A DNA stretch of 64,000 nt, taken from the NCBI RefSeq assembly GCF_036240795.1, contig NZ_CP108454.1:2294001-2358000 (forward strand), read 5' to 3'. Each line of letters begins with the position of its first letter. The first letter of the stretch is position 1. The notes beneath the pieces were generated by a model, which saw nothing but the letters and a program-made list of their open reading frames with translations, searched no databases and was not told the origin of the DNA. This document shows, piece after piece, positions 17,667 through 27,002 of this stretch. A program made the position numbers and the translations under genes. Origin of the DNA: Streptomyces sp. NBC_01268. Its GTDB lineage: Bacteria; Actinomycetota; Actinomycetes; Streptomycetales; Streptomycetaceae.

Positions 17667-18584
17667 TCACGACTGCTGGTGCAGTCCGAGATTCTCGTAG
17701 ATCTCGAGCGTCGCCCTGGAGTTGTTCAGCGTGATGAAGTGCAGTCCGGGGACACCCTCGGAGAGCAGCCGCGCGCAGAACTCCGTCGCGAACTCGATGC
17801 CCATGGAGCGTACAGCGGCCGGATCGTCCTTGACCGCGAGGATGCGGTCTTTCACATCCTCGGGGAAGGCGGCGTTGCTCAGCTGGGGCAGCCGCTCCAG
17901 GCTCCGGACGCTCACCACGGGCATGACCTCGGGGATGATCGGGGTCTCGCAGCCCGCCTTCTCGGCGCTGTCGCGCAGCCGCAGGTAGTTCTCCGGGTCG
18001 AAGAACATCTGGGTGATGGCGTAGTCCGCCCCGGCGCGGCACTTGTCCACGAAGTGCCGGATGTCCGTGTCCCAGTCGGAGGAGCGCGGGTGCATCTCGG
18101 GGAAGGCCGCGACGCCGACGCAGAAGTCGCCGGACTCCTTGATCAGCCGGACCAGGTCGGCGGCGTAGTGGACGCCCTCGGGGTGGGCGATCCACTCCCC
18201 CAGCGGGTCGCCGGGCGGGTCGCCGCGGACGGCGAGCATGTTCCTGATGCCGGCGTCGGCGTACTGGCCGAGGATGTTGCGGAGCTCGGCGATGGAGTGG
18301 TCGACGGCCGTGAGGTGGGCGACCGGGGTGAGGGTGGTGTCGGAGGCGATCTTCTGCGTGGCCTTGACGGTGCCGCCGCGCGTGGAGCCGCCGGCCCCGT
18401 AGGTCACCGAGACGAAGCTGGGCGCGACCGCCTCGATCCGCCGCATGGCGTTCCAGAGGCTCTGCTCGCTCTTCTCGGTCCGGGGCGCGAAGAACTCGAA
18501 CGAGTACGAGGTGCCACCGTCGGCGAGGATGTCCCGCACCGTGCGGGCGCGGTCCGTGCGGGTGGAAGCGGTACCAAGGGCCAT
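17667..18584 (-). CDS. metF: 5,10-methylenetetrahydrofolate reductase
   Basis: 305 residues. It reduces methylene-THF to methyl-THF for methionine synthesis. [21 protein letters not shown] at about 31-51 carries the conserved FEFFxPKT-like motif with the catalytic Glu. [30 protein letters not shown] (FAD/folate contacts) and FFDPENYLR follow in the family order. The ATG at 18584 has TAACCT six bases upstream and no SD, so the message is probably leaderless. Two TGGACAGGTT direct repeats lie farther upstream. thiE is the next gene, in the same direction. Confidence 0.95.
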   Translation of the reverse strand: MALGTASTRTDRARTVRDILADGGTSYSFEFFAPRTEKSEQSLWNAMRRIEAVAPSFVSVTYGAGGSTRGGTVKATQKIASDTTLTPVAHLTAVDHSIAELRNILGQYADAGIRNMLAVRGDPPGDPLGEWIAHPEGVHYAADLVRLIKESGDFCVGVAAFPEMHPRSSDWDTDIRHFVDKCRAGADYAITQMFFDPENYLRLRDSAEKAGCETPIIPEVMPVVSVRSLERLPQLSNAAFPEDVKDRILAVKDDPAAVRSMGIEFATEFCARLLSEGVPGLHFITLNNSRATLEIYENLGLHQQS

Positions 18585-18590
18585 ACGGGC

Positions 18591-18656
18591 AGGTTAGACG
18601 GGGTCCAGGGGCAGACAGAAGGCGCGTCCGCGTTATGGACAGGTTCTGGACAGGTT
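18591..18656 (-). promoter_or_regulatory. metF promoter and upstream direct repeats
   Basis: -10 TAACCT (18591-18596, minus strand) and -35 TTCTGT (18615-18620) are 18 bases apart. Just upstream two identical 10-base units (18636-18645 and 18647-18656; TGGACAGGTT on the plus strand) repeat with an 11-base period, about one helix turn. That fits an activator or repressor site. Confidence 0.5.
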
Positions 18657-18703
18657 TCCGGCCAGCCCGGCGTGTCCGGTGGGGCCGGGCCCCGGCCGGT
18701 GGC

Positions 18704-19354
18704 CTACGCGAGGCGGTCGCGGACCCGCTTGGCGAGCGAGGCGGTCGCGGCGGCCGGGTCGTCGGCCTCGGTGATGGCGCGGACGACGACGATCCGGCGG
18801 GCGCCCGCGTCCAGCACCTCGTCGAGGTTGCCCTCGTCGATGCCGCCGATGGCGAACCAGGGGCGGTCCTGTTCCAGGGCCGCCGTGTAGCGCACGAGGT
18901 CGAGCCCCGGCGCGTACCGCCCCGGCTTGGTGGGGGTGGGCCAGCAGGGGCCGGTGCAGAAGTAGTCCACTCCGGGCTCGGCGGCGGCCGCGGCCGCCTC
19001 GGACTCGGCGTGGCAGGAGCGCCCGATCAGCACCTCGTCGCCGAGGATCGCGCGGGCGGCGGGCACGGGGAGGTCGCCCTGGCCGAGGTGGAGCACGTCG
19101 GAGCCGATGGCGTGGGCGACGTCGGCCCGGTCGTTGACGGCGAGCAGCTTGCCGTGGCGGCGGCAGGCGTCGGCGAAGACGGCCAGGTGGTCCAGCTCCT
19201 CGCCGGCCTCCATGCCCTTGTCGCGCAGCTGCACGATGTCCACGCCGGAGGAGAGCACGGCGTCCAGGAAGGCGGGCAGGTCGCCCTGGCGCTTCCGGGC
19301 GTCGGTGCACAGGTAGAGCCGGGCGTCGGCGAGCTGTGCGCGAGGCGTGGACAT
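18704..19354 (-). CDS. thiE: Thiamine phosphate synthase
   Basis: 216 residues, a TIM-barrel enzyme joining HMP-PP and thiazole phosphate. The motifs run in order: [10 protein letters not shown] (about 38-47), [46 protein letters not shown] and FAIGGID. ATG 19354 is the start. It is separate from the TPP-riboswitch-controlled thiOSG genes and has no THI-box of its own in the 100 bases upstream. It ends 119 bases before the metF start. Confidence 0.95.
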   Translation of the reverse strand: MSTPRAQLADARLYLCTDARKRQGDLPAFLDAVLSSGVDIVQLRDKGMEAGEELDHLAVFADACRRHGKLLAVNDRADVAHAIGSDVLHLGQGDLPVPAARAILGDEVLIGRSCHAESEAAAAAAEPGVDYFCTGPCWPTPTKPGRYAPGLDLVRYTAALEQDRPWFAIGGIDEGNLDEVLDAGARRIVVVRAITEADDPAAATASLAKRVRDRLA

Positions 19355-19377
19355 GGTGGTTCCCCCCGTCGGGTGGC

Positions 19378-19420
19378 GCGGGTGCCGGACCGGCCCCGGT
19401 GGGGTCGGTCCGGCACCCGC
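19378..19420 (-). terminator. Hairpin downstream of the Rv2175c-like gene
   Basis: A perfect 14-bp stem, GCGGGTGCCGGACC (19378-19391) with GGTCCGGCACCCGC (19407-19420), and a 15-base loop. It separates the leftward Rv2175c-like gene from thiE. Confidence 0.8.
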
Positions 19421-19454
19421 GGTGGTGTCTTCGGTGGTGCTCGGTGGTACCGGG

Positions 19455-19820
19455 TCAGACGGCGAGCGCCTGGGCGCGGCGCTTCACCTCCGTGCCGCGA
19501 TTCTCACTCAGGGCCTGCGCGGGGGTGCCGGGCAGGGTCGGGTCCGGAGTGAAGAGCCACTCCAGCATCTCTTCGTCGCTGAAGCCGTCGTCCCGCAGGA
19601 GCGTCAGGGTGCCGGCGAGGCCCTTGACGACCTTGTCGCCGTCGATGAAGGCGGCGGGCACCTGGAGCACGCTGCGCTCACCGCGGCGGACGGCGATCAG
19701 CTGGCCCTCCTTGACCAGCTGGCGCACGCGCGTCACCTCGACATCGAGCATTTCCGCGATGTCGGGGAGAAAGAGCCAGGCGGGTACGAGAGCATCGGTC
19801 TTTGCGTCAATCTCGGTCAC
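19455..19820 (-). CDS. Rv2175c-family DNA-binding protein
   Basis: 121 residues from GTG 19820. A winged-helix/helix-turn-helix segment, [34 protein letters not shown] (about 16-49), matches the Rv2175c family, and [39 protein letters not shown] matches its C-terminal part. In Mycobacterium the relative is a substrate of a PASTA-type kinase that controls its DNA binding. A PASTA kinase gene lies 4 kb away here, so the same pairing is possible but unproven. It is a single-gene transcript flanked by a terminator. Confidence 0.87.
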   Translation of the reverse strand: MTEIDAKTDALVPAWLFLPDIAEMLDVEVTRVRQLVKEGQLIAVRRGERSVLQVPAAFIDGDKVVKGLAGTLTLLRDDGFSDEEMLEWLFTPDPTLPGTPAQALSENRGTEVKRRAQALAV

Positions 19821-19863
19821 GGGACAAGCGTGCCATCCCGGACTGACAGCCGGTAGTCGGGCC

Positions 19864-21120
19864 CTACCTGACTGCGGCCTTCAGGGGGACGGAGGGGTCG
19901 GCCGCCCTCGCCGGGTCGAGGGGGGTGCGGCGCTCGATCAGCCGACGCCCCTGGGCGAGGTCGCGGGGGCGGCTGACGGTCAGCAGGGCGACGGGCACCT
20001 CGTCCTGGAGCCACAGCACGGTCCAGGCCTCGTCGGCCGGGTCGCCGCGCCACAGGAGGGTGTCGGCGGCGCCGTGGTGGCCGGCGTACTGGACGAAGCG
20101 GCCGAACTGCTCGGACCAGAAGTAGGGCACCGGGTCGTACGGCGCGGGCTCCCCGGCGGGCCGGCCGAGGATGTCGGCGGCGACCGCGCGCGGCCCCTGG
20201 AGGGCGTTGTCCCAGTGGTGGACGAGGAGCCGCTCGCCGTAGCGGGCCGAGGGGAACGAGGCGCAGTCGCCGACCGCGTACACGTCGGGCAGGGAGCTGC
20301 GCAGCCGGTCGTCGGCGGTGACGGCGCCGCTCGGGTCGAGGGCGATGCCGGAGCCGTCGAGCCAGCCGGTGGCGGGGCGGGCGCCGATGCCGACGACCAC
20401 GGCGTCGGCGGGCAGCTCGGCCCGCTCGCCGGAGCGGTCGGCGCCCTCGGCGAGGACCACCCGCCCCTCCTCGACGCCCGCCACGCGCGCGTTGAGCCGC
20501 AGCTCGGCGCCGCTCTCGGCGTACCAGGCGGTCATGGGCGCGGTGACCTCGGCGGGCAGGGCGCCGGCGAGGGGGCGGTCGGCGGCCTCGACGACGGTGA
20601 CGGCGCAGCCGGCCGCGCGGGCGGCGGTGGCGAACTCGGCGCCGATCCAGCCGGCGCCGACGACCACGACGTCGTGGCGGCGCTCCAGGACGCCGCCCAG
20701 CCGGATGGCGTCGTCGAGGGTGCGCAGCAGGTGGACGCCGGGCACTCCTTCGGTGCCGGGCAGGGTGAGCGGGTGGGCGCCGGTGGCGAGGACCAGCGTG
20801 TCGTACGGGACGGGGCCGGCCTCGGTGTCGATCTCGCGGTCGGCGGGGCGCAGCCCGGTCACGTCGACGCCGAGGCGCAGGGTGATGTCGAGGGACGCGA
20901 AGTCGATGTCGAAGGCGGAGCCCTCGGCGGTGCCGAGGAGGACCGCCTTGGAGAGCGGGGGCCGGTCGTAGGGCTGGTGGGGTTCGGCGCCGATGAGGGT
21001 CACGGGGCCGGTGAAGCCCTGTTCGCGCAGGGCGACGGCGGTCTGGACGCCCGCCATTCCGGCGCCGACGATCACGACGTTCCGCTCGGTGTGCCGCTGG
21101 GTCTGCTTCTGCTCGCTCAC
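19864..21120 (-). CDS. Ferredoxin-reductase-like NAD(P)/FAD oxidoreductase
   Basis: 418 residues from GTG 21120. The FAD fold VVIVGAGMAGVQTAVALREQG (about 15-35) is followed by YDRPPLSK, VLATGAHP, and the NAD fold VVVVGAGWIGAEFATAARAAG (about 150-170). The FAD-ribityl motif VYAVGDCASFPS precedes a reductase C-terminal domain. This is the architecture of ferredoxin/rhodocoxin reductases serving P450s or dioxygenases. No ferredoxin or oxygenase gene is close. TAAGGT lies six bases before the GTG, and a perfect CTGACG-GAT-CGTCAG palindrome lies in the promoter. Confidence 0.85.
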   Translation of the reverse strand: MSEQKQTQRHTERNVVIVGAGMAGVQTAVALREQGFTGPVTLIGAEPHQPYDRPPLSKAVLLGTAEGSAFDIDFASLDITLRLGVDVTGLRPADREIDTEAGPVPYDTLVLATGAHPLTLPGTEGVPGVHLLRTLDDAIRLGGVLERRHDVVVVGAGWIGAEFATAARAAGCAVTVVEAADRPLAGALPAEVTAPMTAWYAESGAELRLNARVAGVEEGRVVLAEGADRSGERAELPADAVVVGIGARPATGWLDGSGIALDPSGAVTADDRLRSSLPDVYAVGDCASFPSARYGERLLVHHWDNALQGPRAVAADILGRPAGEPAPYDPVPYFWSEQFGRFVQYAGHHGAADTLLWRGDPADEAWTVLWLQDEVPVALLTVSRPRDLAQGRRLIERRTPLDPARAADPSVPLKAAVR

Positions 21121-21126
21121 CCGCCC

Positions 21127-21152
21127 ACCTTACGCATCTGACGGATCGTCAG
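21127..21152 (-). promoter_or_regulatory. Leaderless promoter with palindrome for the reductase gene
   Basis: On the minus strand, TAAGGT (21127-21132) lies six bases before the GTG start. The spacer region contains the perfect inverted repeat CTGACG-GAT-CGTCAG (21138-21152), well placed for a repressor. Confidence 0.5.
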
Positions 21153-21204
21153 GAAGGGAGGGGCCTGCGACGGGCCGCGCCCTGCGGCTAGTGTGGCGGG
21201 CGTA

Positions 21205-21301
21205 AAGCACTCGCGGGAGCCCGGACGCACCGGGCTGAGAGGGAGGCTGTCCGGCCTCCGACCGTACGAACCTGATCCGGGTCATGCCGGCGAAGGGAGG
21301 G
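21205..21301 (+). promoter_or_regulatory. TPP riboswitch (THI element)
   Basis: The universally conserved parts are present: CGGGCTGAGAGGGAGG (21231-21246), then GAACCTGATCCGGGTCATGCC (21269-21289) and the closing CGAAGGGAGG. The element sits between a possible -10 (TAGTGT, 21189-21194) and the thiO start at 21313. The last helix is next to the GGAGGGG that would serve as SD, so translational control by TPP is likely. It controls thiO-thiS-thiG. Confidence 0.95.
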
Positions 21302-21312
21302 GCTGGACGCCC

Positions 21313-22476
21313 ATGTCGCGTACACGCGGTACCTCTGACGTCCTCGTCATCGGGGGCGGCATCATCGGCCTGGTCACGGCCTGGCGGGCCGCGCAGCGCG
21401 GCCTGCGCACCGCCGTGGCCGACCCCGAACCGGGCGGCGGCGCCGCCCGGGTGGCGGCGGGCATGCTGGCCGCCGTCACCGAACTGCACTTCGGCGAGGA
21501 GACCCTGCTCGGGCTCAACCTCGACTCCGCCCGCCGCTATCCCGCGTTCGTCGCCGAACTCGCCGAGGCCACCGGCCACGACGTCGGCTACCGCGCCTGC
21601 GGCACCCTCGCCGTCGCCCTCGACGCCGACGACCGGGCCCATCTGCGCGAGCTGCACGCCCTGCAGACCCGCTGCGGGCTCGCCTCGGAGTGGCTGAACG
21701 GGCGCGAGTGCCGCCGGCTGGAGCCCATGCTGGCCCCGGGCGTCCGGGGCGGGCTGCGGGTGGACGGCGACCACCAGGTCGATCCGCGCCGGCTCGCCGA
21801 CGCGCTGCTCGTCGCCTGCGAGCGGGCCGGGGTGGTGTTCCACCGGGCGCTCGTCGAGCGGCTCACGGTCGCCGGGGACCGGGCCCGCGGCGCCGTCCTC
21901 GCCGGCGGCGACGAGCTGGCGGCGGACCAGGTGGTGCTGGCCGCCGGCAGCCTGAGCGGCCGGCTGGCCGGCGTACCGGAGCGGGTGCTGCCGCCGGTCC
22001 GGCCCGTGAAGGGGCAGGTGCTGCGGCTGCGGGTGCCGCCCGCGTACGCGCCGTTCCTCTCCCGCACCGTCCGCGCGGTGGTCCGCGGCAGCCACGTCTA
22101 CCTGGTGCCGCGCGAGAACGGGGAGCTGGTCGTCGGCGCGACCAGCGAGGAGCTGGGCTGGGACACCACCGTCACGGCGGGCGGCGTGTACGAGCTGCTG
22201 CGCGACGCGCACGAGCTGGTGCCGGGCATCACCGAGCTGCCGCTCACCGAGACCCGCGCCGGGCTGCGGCCCGGCTCCCCCGACAACGCGCCGCTGCTCG
22301 GCCCGAGCGCGCTGCCCGGTCTGCACCTGGCCACCGGCCACTACCGCAACGGGGTGCTGCTGACCCCCGTCACCGGCGACGTCATGGCCGAGGCCCTGAC
22401 CACCGGGGCGCTGCCCGACGAGGCCCGCCCCTTCACCGCCCGCCGCTTCTCCCCCGTACACCTGGAGCACGCATGA
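21313..22476 (+). CDS. thiO: Glycine oxidase ThiO
   Basis: 387 residues from ATG 21313, immediately after the TPP riboswitch. FAD-dependent D-amino-acid-oxidase-type enzyme that makes iminoglycine for thiazole synthesis. The FAD motif is VLVIGGGIIGLVTAWRAAQRGLRTAVAD (about 8-35), with GAARVAAGMLA after it. VYLVPRENGELVVGATSEE and LRPGSPDNAPLLGPSALPGLHLATGHYRNGVLLTPVTGD near the end form the substrate/FAD side. The stop overlaps the thiS start (ATGA). The riboswitch upstream fixes the pathway role. Confidence 0.96.
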   Translation: MSRTRGTSDVLVIGGGIIGLVTAWRAAQRGLRTAVADPEPGGGAARVAAGMLAAVTELHFGEETLLGLNLDSARRYPAFVAELAEATGHDVGYRACGTLAVALDADDRAHLRELHALQTRCGLASEWLNGRECRRLEPMLAPGVRGGLRVDGDHQVDPRRLADALLVACERAGVVFHRALVERLTVAGDRARGAVLAGGDELAADQVVLAAGSLSGRLAGVPERVLPPVRPVKGQVLRLRVPPAYAPFLSRTVRAVVRGSHVYLVPRENGELVVGATSEELGWDTTVTAGGVYELLRDAHELVPGITELPLTETRAGLRPGSPDNAPLLGPSALPGLHLATGHYRNGVLLTPVTGDVMAEALTTGALPDEARPFTARRFSPVHLEHA

Positions 22477-22673
22477 ACGTGTCCGTGAACGGAGCGCCCC
22501 GCGAGCTCGCGGACCCGCTCTTCCTCGACGCCCTCGTCGCGACCCTCACCGCCGCCCCCGCCGGGGTGGCCGCCGCCGTCAACGAGACGGTCGTCCCGCG
22601 CAGCCAGTGGGCCACGACCCCGCTCGGCGAGGGCGACCGGGTCGAGGTCCTCACCGCGGTGCAGGGGGGCTGA
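22473..22673 (+). CDS. thiS: Sulfur carrier protein ThiS
   Basis: 66 residues from ATG 22473, overlapping the thiO stop. Ubiquitin-like fold (MNVSVNGAPRELAD at the start, VAAAVNETVVPRSQW in the middle) ending in the essential GG, which is activated by adenylation and carries sulfur as a thiocarboxylate to ThiG. It lies three bases before thiG. Confidence 0.95.
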   Translation: MNVSVNGAPRELADPLFLDALVATLTAAPAGVAAAVNETVVPRSQWATTPLGEGDRVEVLTAVQGG

Positions 22674-23471
<798 letters not shown>

Positions 23472-23496
23472 CGCGGGCCCGGCCGGGACCGCACGG

Positions 23497-23518
23497 CCCG
23501 GGCGGGTCGCCGCCCGGG
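23497..23518 (+). terminator. Hairpin after thiG
   Basis: CCCGGGCGG (23497-23505) pairs with CCGCCCGGG (23510-23518) around a GTCG loop, 26 bases past the stop. Confidence 0.7.
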
Positions 23519-23606
23519 TCCCCACGGGGGGCGCGCACGGGGGTCGCGCGCGTCACAACCGCGCTGCAGAGCGCCCGACGCGGGCGGGGGGCCCGTACGC
23601 GGCTCG

Positions 23607-23620
23607 TAGACTCGACGCCG
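23607..23620 (+). promoter_or_regulatory. Leaderless promoter of the PASTA kinase gene
   Basis: -10 TAGACT (23607-23612) ends seven bases before the GTG start at 23620 and there is no SD, so transcription and translation probably start together. No clear -35 is seen. Confidence 0.5.
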
Positions 23621-25512
23621 TGGACACGACCCTTCAGGACCCCCTCGTCGGGCGGCTGCTCGACGGCCGCTACCGCGTCGACGCGCGCATCGCCGTCGGC
23701 GGGATGGCCACGGTCTACCGGGCCGTCGACACCCGCCTCGACCGGGTGCTCGCCCTCAAGGTGATGCACCCGGACCTCGCCACGGACGCCGCGTTCGTGG
23801 AGCGGTTCATGCGCGAGGCCAAGTCGGTCGCGCGCCTGGCGCACCCCAATGTCGTCGGGGTCTTCGACCAGGGCGCGGACGGCGCGTACGTGTACCTGGC
23901 GATGGAGTACGTCGCCGGGTGCACCCTCCGTGACGTGCTGCGCGAGCGCGGCGCGCTCGCGCCGCGGGCCGCCCTCGACATCCTGGAGCCGGTGCTGGCC
24001 GCGCTCGGCGCCGCGCACCGGGCCGGGTTCGTGCACCGGGACATGAAGCCCGAGAACGTCCTCATAGGGGACGACGGCCGGGTGAAGGTCGCCGACTTCG
24101 GTCTCGTACGGGCCGTGGGCTCGGCCACCGACACCACCGGCGCGGTCCTCGGCACCGTCTCCTACCTCGCCCCGGAGCAGATCGAGCACGGCACCGCGGA
24201 CACCCGCGCCGACGTGTACGCGTGCGGGGTCGTCCTGTACGAGATGCTGACGGGCGCCAAGCCGCACTCCGGGGACACCCCCGCCCAGGTGCTCTACCAG
24301 CACCTGAACACCGACGTGCCGGCGCCGTCCGCCGCCTTCCCGGGGCTCGCGCCGGAGCTGGACGACCTGGTGGCGGGCGCCACGGCGCGCGACCCGGAGC
24401 TGCGGCCGTACGACGCGGTCGCCCTGCTGGCGCTGCTCCGCGAGGCCCGCGCCGGGCTCGACGACGGGCAGCTGGACGCCGTACCGCCACGGGCGCACAC
24501 GCCGGGGGGCTCCGGCTCCGAGGACCGCACCAGCGTCATCCCGCGACTGCTGCCCCAGCCGGTGGAGCACACCAGCCTGCTGCCGACCCCGCCGCCCGCG
24601 CCCCCGGCGTCACGACGCCGGACGGCACCCCGGGGGCCGTTCCTGATCGTCGCCGCCGTCCTGCTGGCCCTCGGCATCGGGGCCGGCGTCTGGTACATCA
24701 ACTCGGGCCAGTTCACCCGGGTCCCCGCCGTCCTCGGCCAGAGCGAGGCGCAGGCCACCCGGCGCCTCGCGGACGCCGGCCTCGACGTGGGCGCGACCAA
24801 GCGCGCGTTCAGCGACGTGTACGAGCGGGGCACGGTCATGGCCACCGACCCCGGCACCGGCGAGCGCATCCGCGGCAACGGCACGGTGACGCTGACCGTC
24901 TCCCGCGGCCCCGAGATCGTGAAGGTCCCGAACCTGAAGGGCGTCCCCCTCGCCGACGCGAGGAAGCAGCTGACCGACGAGGGACTGGCCCCCGGGGTGA
25001 TCACGTACGCCTTCAGCCAGGCCGTCGCGCAGGGCGCCGTCATCAGCTCGGACCCGGAGCCCGGCACGGAGCGCGCCCCGGAGTCGGCCATCGCCCTGGT
25101 GGTCAGCAAGGGCACGCCGATCGACGTCCCGGACGTCACGGGCGAGTCGGTGGCCGACGCCACCGCCACGCTCCAGGACGCCGGCCTCACGGTGACGGTG
25201 GCCCCGGAGCGGATCAACTCGCCCGAGGACGCCGGGGCCGTCGCCGCGCAGTCCCTCGCCGAGGGCAGCCGGGCCGCCAAGGGCGACACGATCACCCTCA
25301 CCGTCTCCAAGGGCCCCCGGATGGTCGAGGTGCCGGACGTCGTCGACATGAAGACCGACGAGGCCCGCGCCGAGCTGGAGTCGGCCGGCTTCGAGGTGAG
25401 GATCGAGAAGACCTTCCCCTTCCTCGGCGACACGGTCACCGGCCAGTCCGCGGAGGGCGGCTCCACCGCCGCCGAGGGCTCCACCATCACGCTCACGATC
25501 AAGGGACTGTAG
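23620..25512 (+). CDS. PASTA-domain Ser/Thr protein kinase (PknB-like)
   Basis: 630 residues. The kinase domain (about 18-275) has the Gly loop GGMATVYRA, Lys47 in LALKVM, catalytic loop HRDMKPEN (Asp141), DFG at 159-161 and GTVSYLAPEQ. A Pro-rich juxtamembrane linker leads to one membrane segment (341-360). Four PASTA repeats follow (about 366-429, 434-498, 501-565, 569-629). PASTA kinases sense muropeptides or lipid II and tune cell-wall growth and division. The gene is monocistronic or runs into nfo, whose start is six bases beyond the stop. No phosphatase gene is near. Confidence 0.95.
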   Translation: MDTTLQDPLVGRLLDGRYRVDARIAVGGMATVYRAVDTRLDRVLALKVMHPDLATDAAFVERFMREAKSVARLAHPNVVGVFDQGADGAYVYLAMEYVAGCTLRDVLRERGALAPRAALDILEPVLAALGAAHRAGFVHRDMKPENVLIGDDGRVKVADFGLVRAVGSATDTTGAVLGTVSYLAPEQIEHGTADTRADVYACGVVLYEMLTGAKPHSGDTPAQVLYQHLNTDVPAPSAAFPGLAPELDDLVAGATARDPELRPYDAVALLALLREARAGLDDGQLDAVPPRAHTPGGSGSEDRTSVIPRLLPQPVEHTSLLPTPPPAPPASRRRTAPRGPFLIVAAVLLALGIGAGVWYINSGQFTRVPAVLGQSEAQATRRLADAGLDVGATKRAFSDVYERGTVMATDPGTGERIRGNGTVTLTVSRGPEIVKVPNLKGVPLADARKQLTDEGLAPGVITYAFSQAVAQGAVISSDPEPGTERAPESAIALVVSKGTPIDVPDVTGESVADATATLQDAGLTVTVAPERINSPEDAGAVAAQSLAEGSRAAKGDTITLTVSKGPRMVEVPDVVDMKTDEARAELESAGFEVRIEKTFPFLGDTVTGQSAEGGSTAAEGSTITLTIKGL

Positions 25513-25518
25513 AGACTC

Positions 25519-26367
25519 ATGCGCAACCCCGTCGGCGGACATGTCCCCGTGGCCGGCGGCCTCGCCACGACCGGTCTCGGCTACGCGCGCGAGCTCGGCG
25601 CCGAGACCGTGCAGGTCTTCGTCGCCAACCCGCGCGGCTGGGCCACCCCGGTCGGCAACCCGGCCCAGGACGAGCTGTTCCGGGCCGGCTGCGAGGCCGA
25701 GGGCCTGTCCGCCTGGGTGCACGCCCCGTACCTGATCAACTTCGGCTCGCACACCGAGGCCACGGTGGACAGGTCGGTGGAGTCGATGCGCCACTCGCTG
25801 CGCCGCGGCCGGGAGATCGGCGCCAAGGGCGTGGTGGTGCACACCGGCTCGGCGACCGGCGGACGTCCGCGCGCCCAGGCGCTCGCGCAGGTGCGGGAGC
25901 GGATGCTGCCGCTGCTCGACGAGCTGACCCACGAGGACGACCCGTTCCTGCTGCTGGAGTCGACCGCCGGGCAGGGCTTCTCGCTCTGCTCGCGGGCGGA
26001 GGACTTCGGGCCGTACTTCGACGCGCTGGACCACCACCCGAAGCTGGGCATCTGCCTCGACACCTGCCACATCTTCGCCGCCGGGCACGACCTGACCGGC
26101 CCGGACGGCGCCGCCCGCACCCTGGACGAGCTGGTCGCGGTGGTCGGCGAGGGCCGGCTGAGACTGATCCACGCCAACGACTCCAAGGACGTGGTCGGAG
26201 CCCACAAGGACCGGCACGCGAACATCGGCGCGGGGCACATCGGCCAGGAGGCCTTCGGGAACCTCCTGAGCCACCCCGCCACCGACGGCGTGCCGTTGAT
26301 CATCGAGACTCCGGGCGGCCCCGAGGGGCACCGGGCGGACGTGGAGCTGTTGAAGAAACTGCGTTGA
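25519..26367 (+). CDS. nfo: Deoxyribonuclease IV (AP endonuclease), Nfo family
   Basis: 282 residues from ATG 25519. Endonuclease IV-type TIM barrel for abasic-site repair. Metal-ligand motifs are visible: VHAPYLINFGS, VVVHTGSATGG, LLLESTAGQG, GICLDTCHIFAAGHDL, LIHANDSKDVVGAHKDRHANIGAGHIG and IIETPGG at the end. It follows the kinase gene by six bases, so the two are probably co-transcribed. The -35 box of the next promoter overlaps its stop codon. Confidence 0.92.
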   Translation: MRNPVGGHVPVAGGLATTGLGYARELGAETVQVFVANPRGWATPVGNPAQDELFRAGCEAEGLSAWVHAPYLINFGSHTEATVDRSVESMRHSLRRGREIGAKGVVVHTGSATGGRPRAQALAQVRERMLPLLDELTHEDDPFLLLESTAGQGFSLCSRAEDFGPYFDALDHHPKLGICLDTCHIFAAGHDLTGPDGAARTLDELVAVVGEGRLRLIHANDSKDVVGAHKDRHANIGAGHIGQEAFGNLLSHPATDGVPLIIETPGGPEGHRADVELLKKLR

Positions 26368-26390
26368 GGAATACCCCAGGGGGGTATAAC
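26364..26390 (+). promoter_or_regulatory. CsoR/RcnR-like metal-responsive operator and promoter
   Basis: ATACCCC-AGG-GGGGTAT (26371-26387) is a perfect 7-bp inverted repeat with the A/T-flanked C-run/G-run of copper-sensing CsoR-type operators. TTGAGG (26364-26369) and TATAAC (26385-26390) give a promoter with a short 15-base spacer that the operator fills. It drives the His-rich DUF4396 gene. The regulator itself is not in the window. Confidence 0.65.
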
Positions 26391-26435
26391 GTTCCCGTGT
26401 AGGCAGGAACGGCTACCCGACCTTTGGGGGCACCC

Positions 26436-27002
26436 ATGCAGCACGACCCGCACACCGGTCACGAGCACCCCGCCACCCACGAGGGACACCACGAGCACCA
26501 CGAAAACCACGCCCACCACCAGGGACACGAGGACCACGGACACCACGGTCACCACCTGGGCACGGGCAAGGTCTCCTGGTCCATGGCGGCCAAGGCGACG
26601 CTCCACTGCCTCACCGGCTGCGCCATCGGCGAGGTCCTGGGCATGATCATCGGCACCGCGCTCGGCTGGGGCAACCTGTCGACGATGATCCTGGCGATCG
26701 CCCTGGCCTTCTTCTTCGGCTACGCGCTCACCCTGCGCGGCATCCTCGCGGCCGGCGTCGACTTCAAGACCGCCTTCAAGGTCGCGCTCGCCGCCGACAC
26801 CCTGTCCATCGCCGTCATGGAGCTCATCGACAACGGCGTCATCGCGCTGTGGCCGGGCGCCATGGACGCGCACCTGACCGAGTCGCTGTTCTGGATCGTC
26901 CTGGCGATCTCACTGGCGGTCGCCTTCGTCGTGACCACGCCCGTCAACAAGTGGATGATCGGCCGCGGCAAGGGCCACGCCGTCGTCCACCAGTACCACT
27001 AG
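26436..27002 (+). CDS. His-rich DUF4396 integral membrane protein
   Basis: 188 residues from ATG 26436. The first 42 residues contain about 20 His among Glu, Asp and Gly (HEHH, HHQGHEDHGHHGHH), clearly a metal-binding tail. The rest is a DUF4396 core with four membrane segments, starting with WSMAAKATLHCLTGCAIGEVLGMIIG, which contains two Cys three residues apart, and ending HAVVHQYH. DUF4396 has no established function. With a CsoR-like operator at its promoter, a copper (or nickel/cobalt) export, buffering or delivery role is the best guess. Its copper link is inference from operator and composition. Confidence 0.88.
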   Translation: MQHDPHTGHEHPATHEGHHEHHENHAHHQGHEDHGHHGHHLGTGKVSWSMAAKATLHCLTGCAIGEVLGMIIGTALGWGNLSTMILAIALAFFFGYALTLRGILAAGVDFKTAFKVALAADTLSIAVMELIDNGVIALWPGAMDAHLTESLFWIVLAISLAVAFVVTTPVNKWMIGRGKGHAVVHQYH

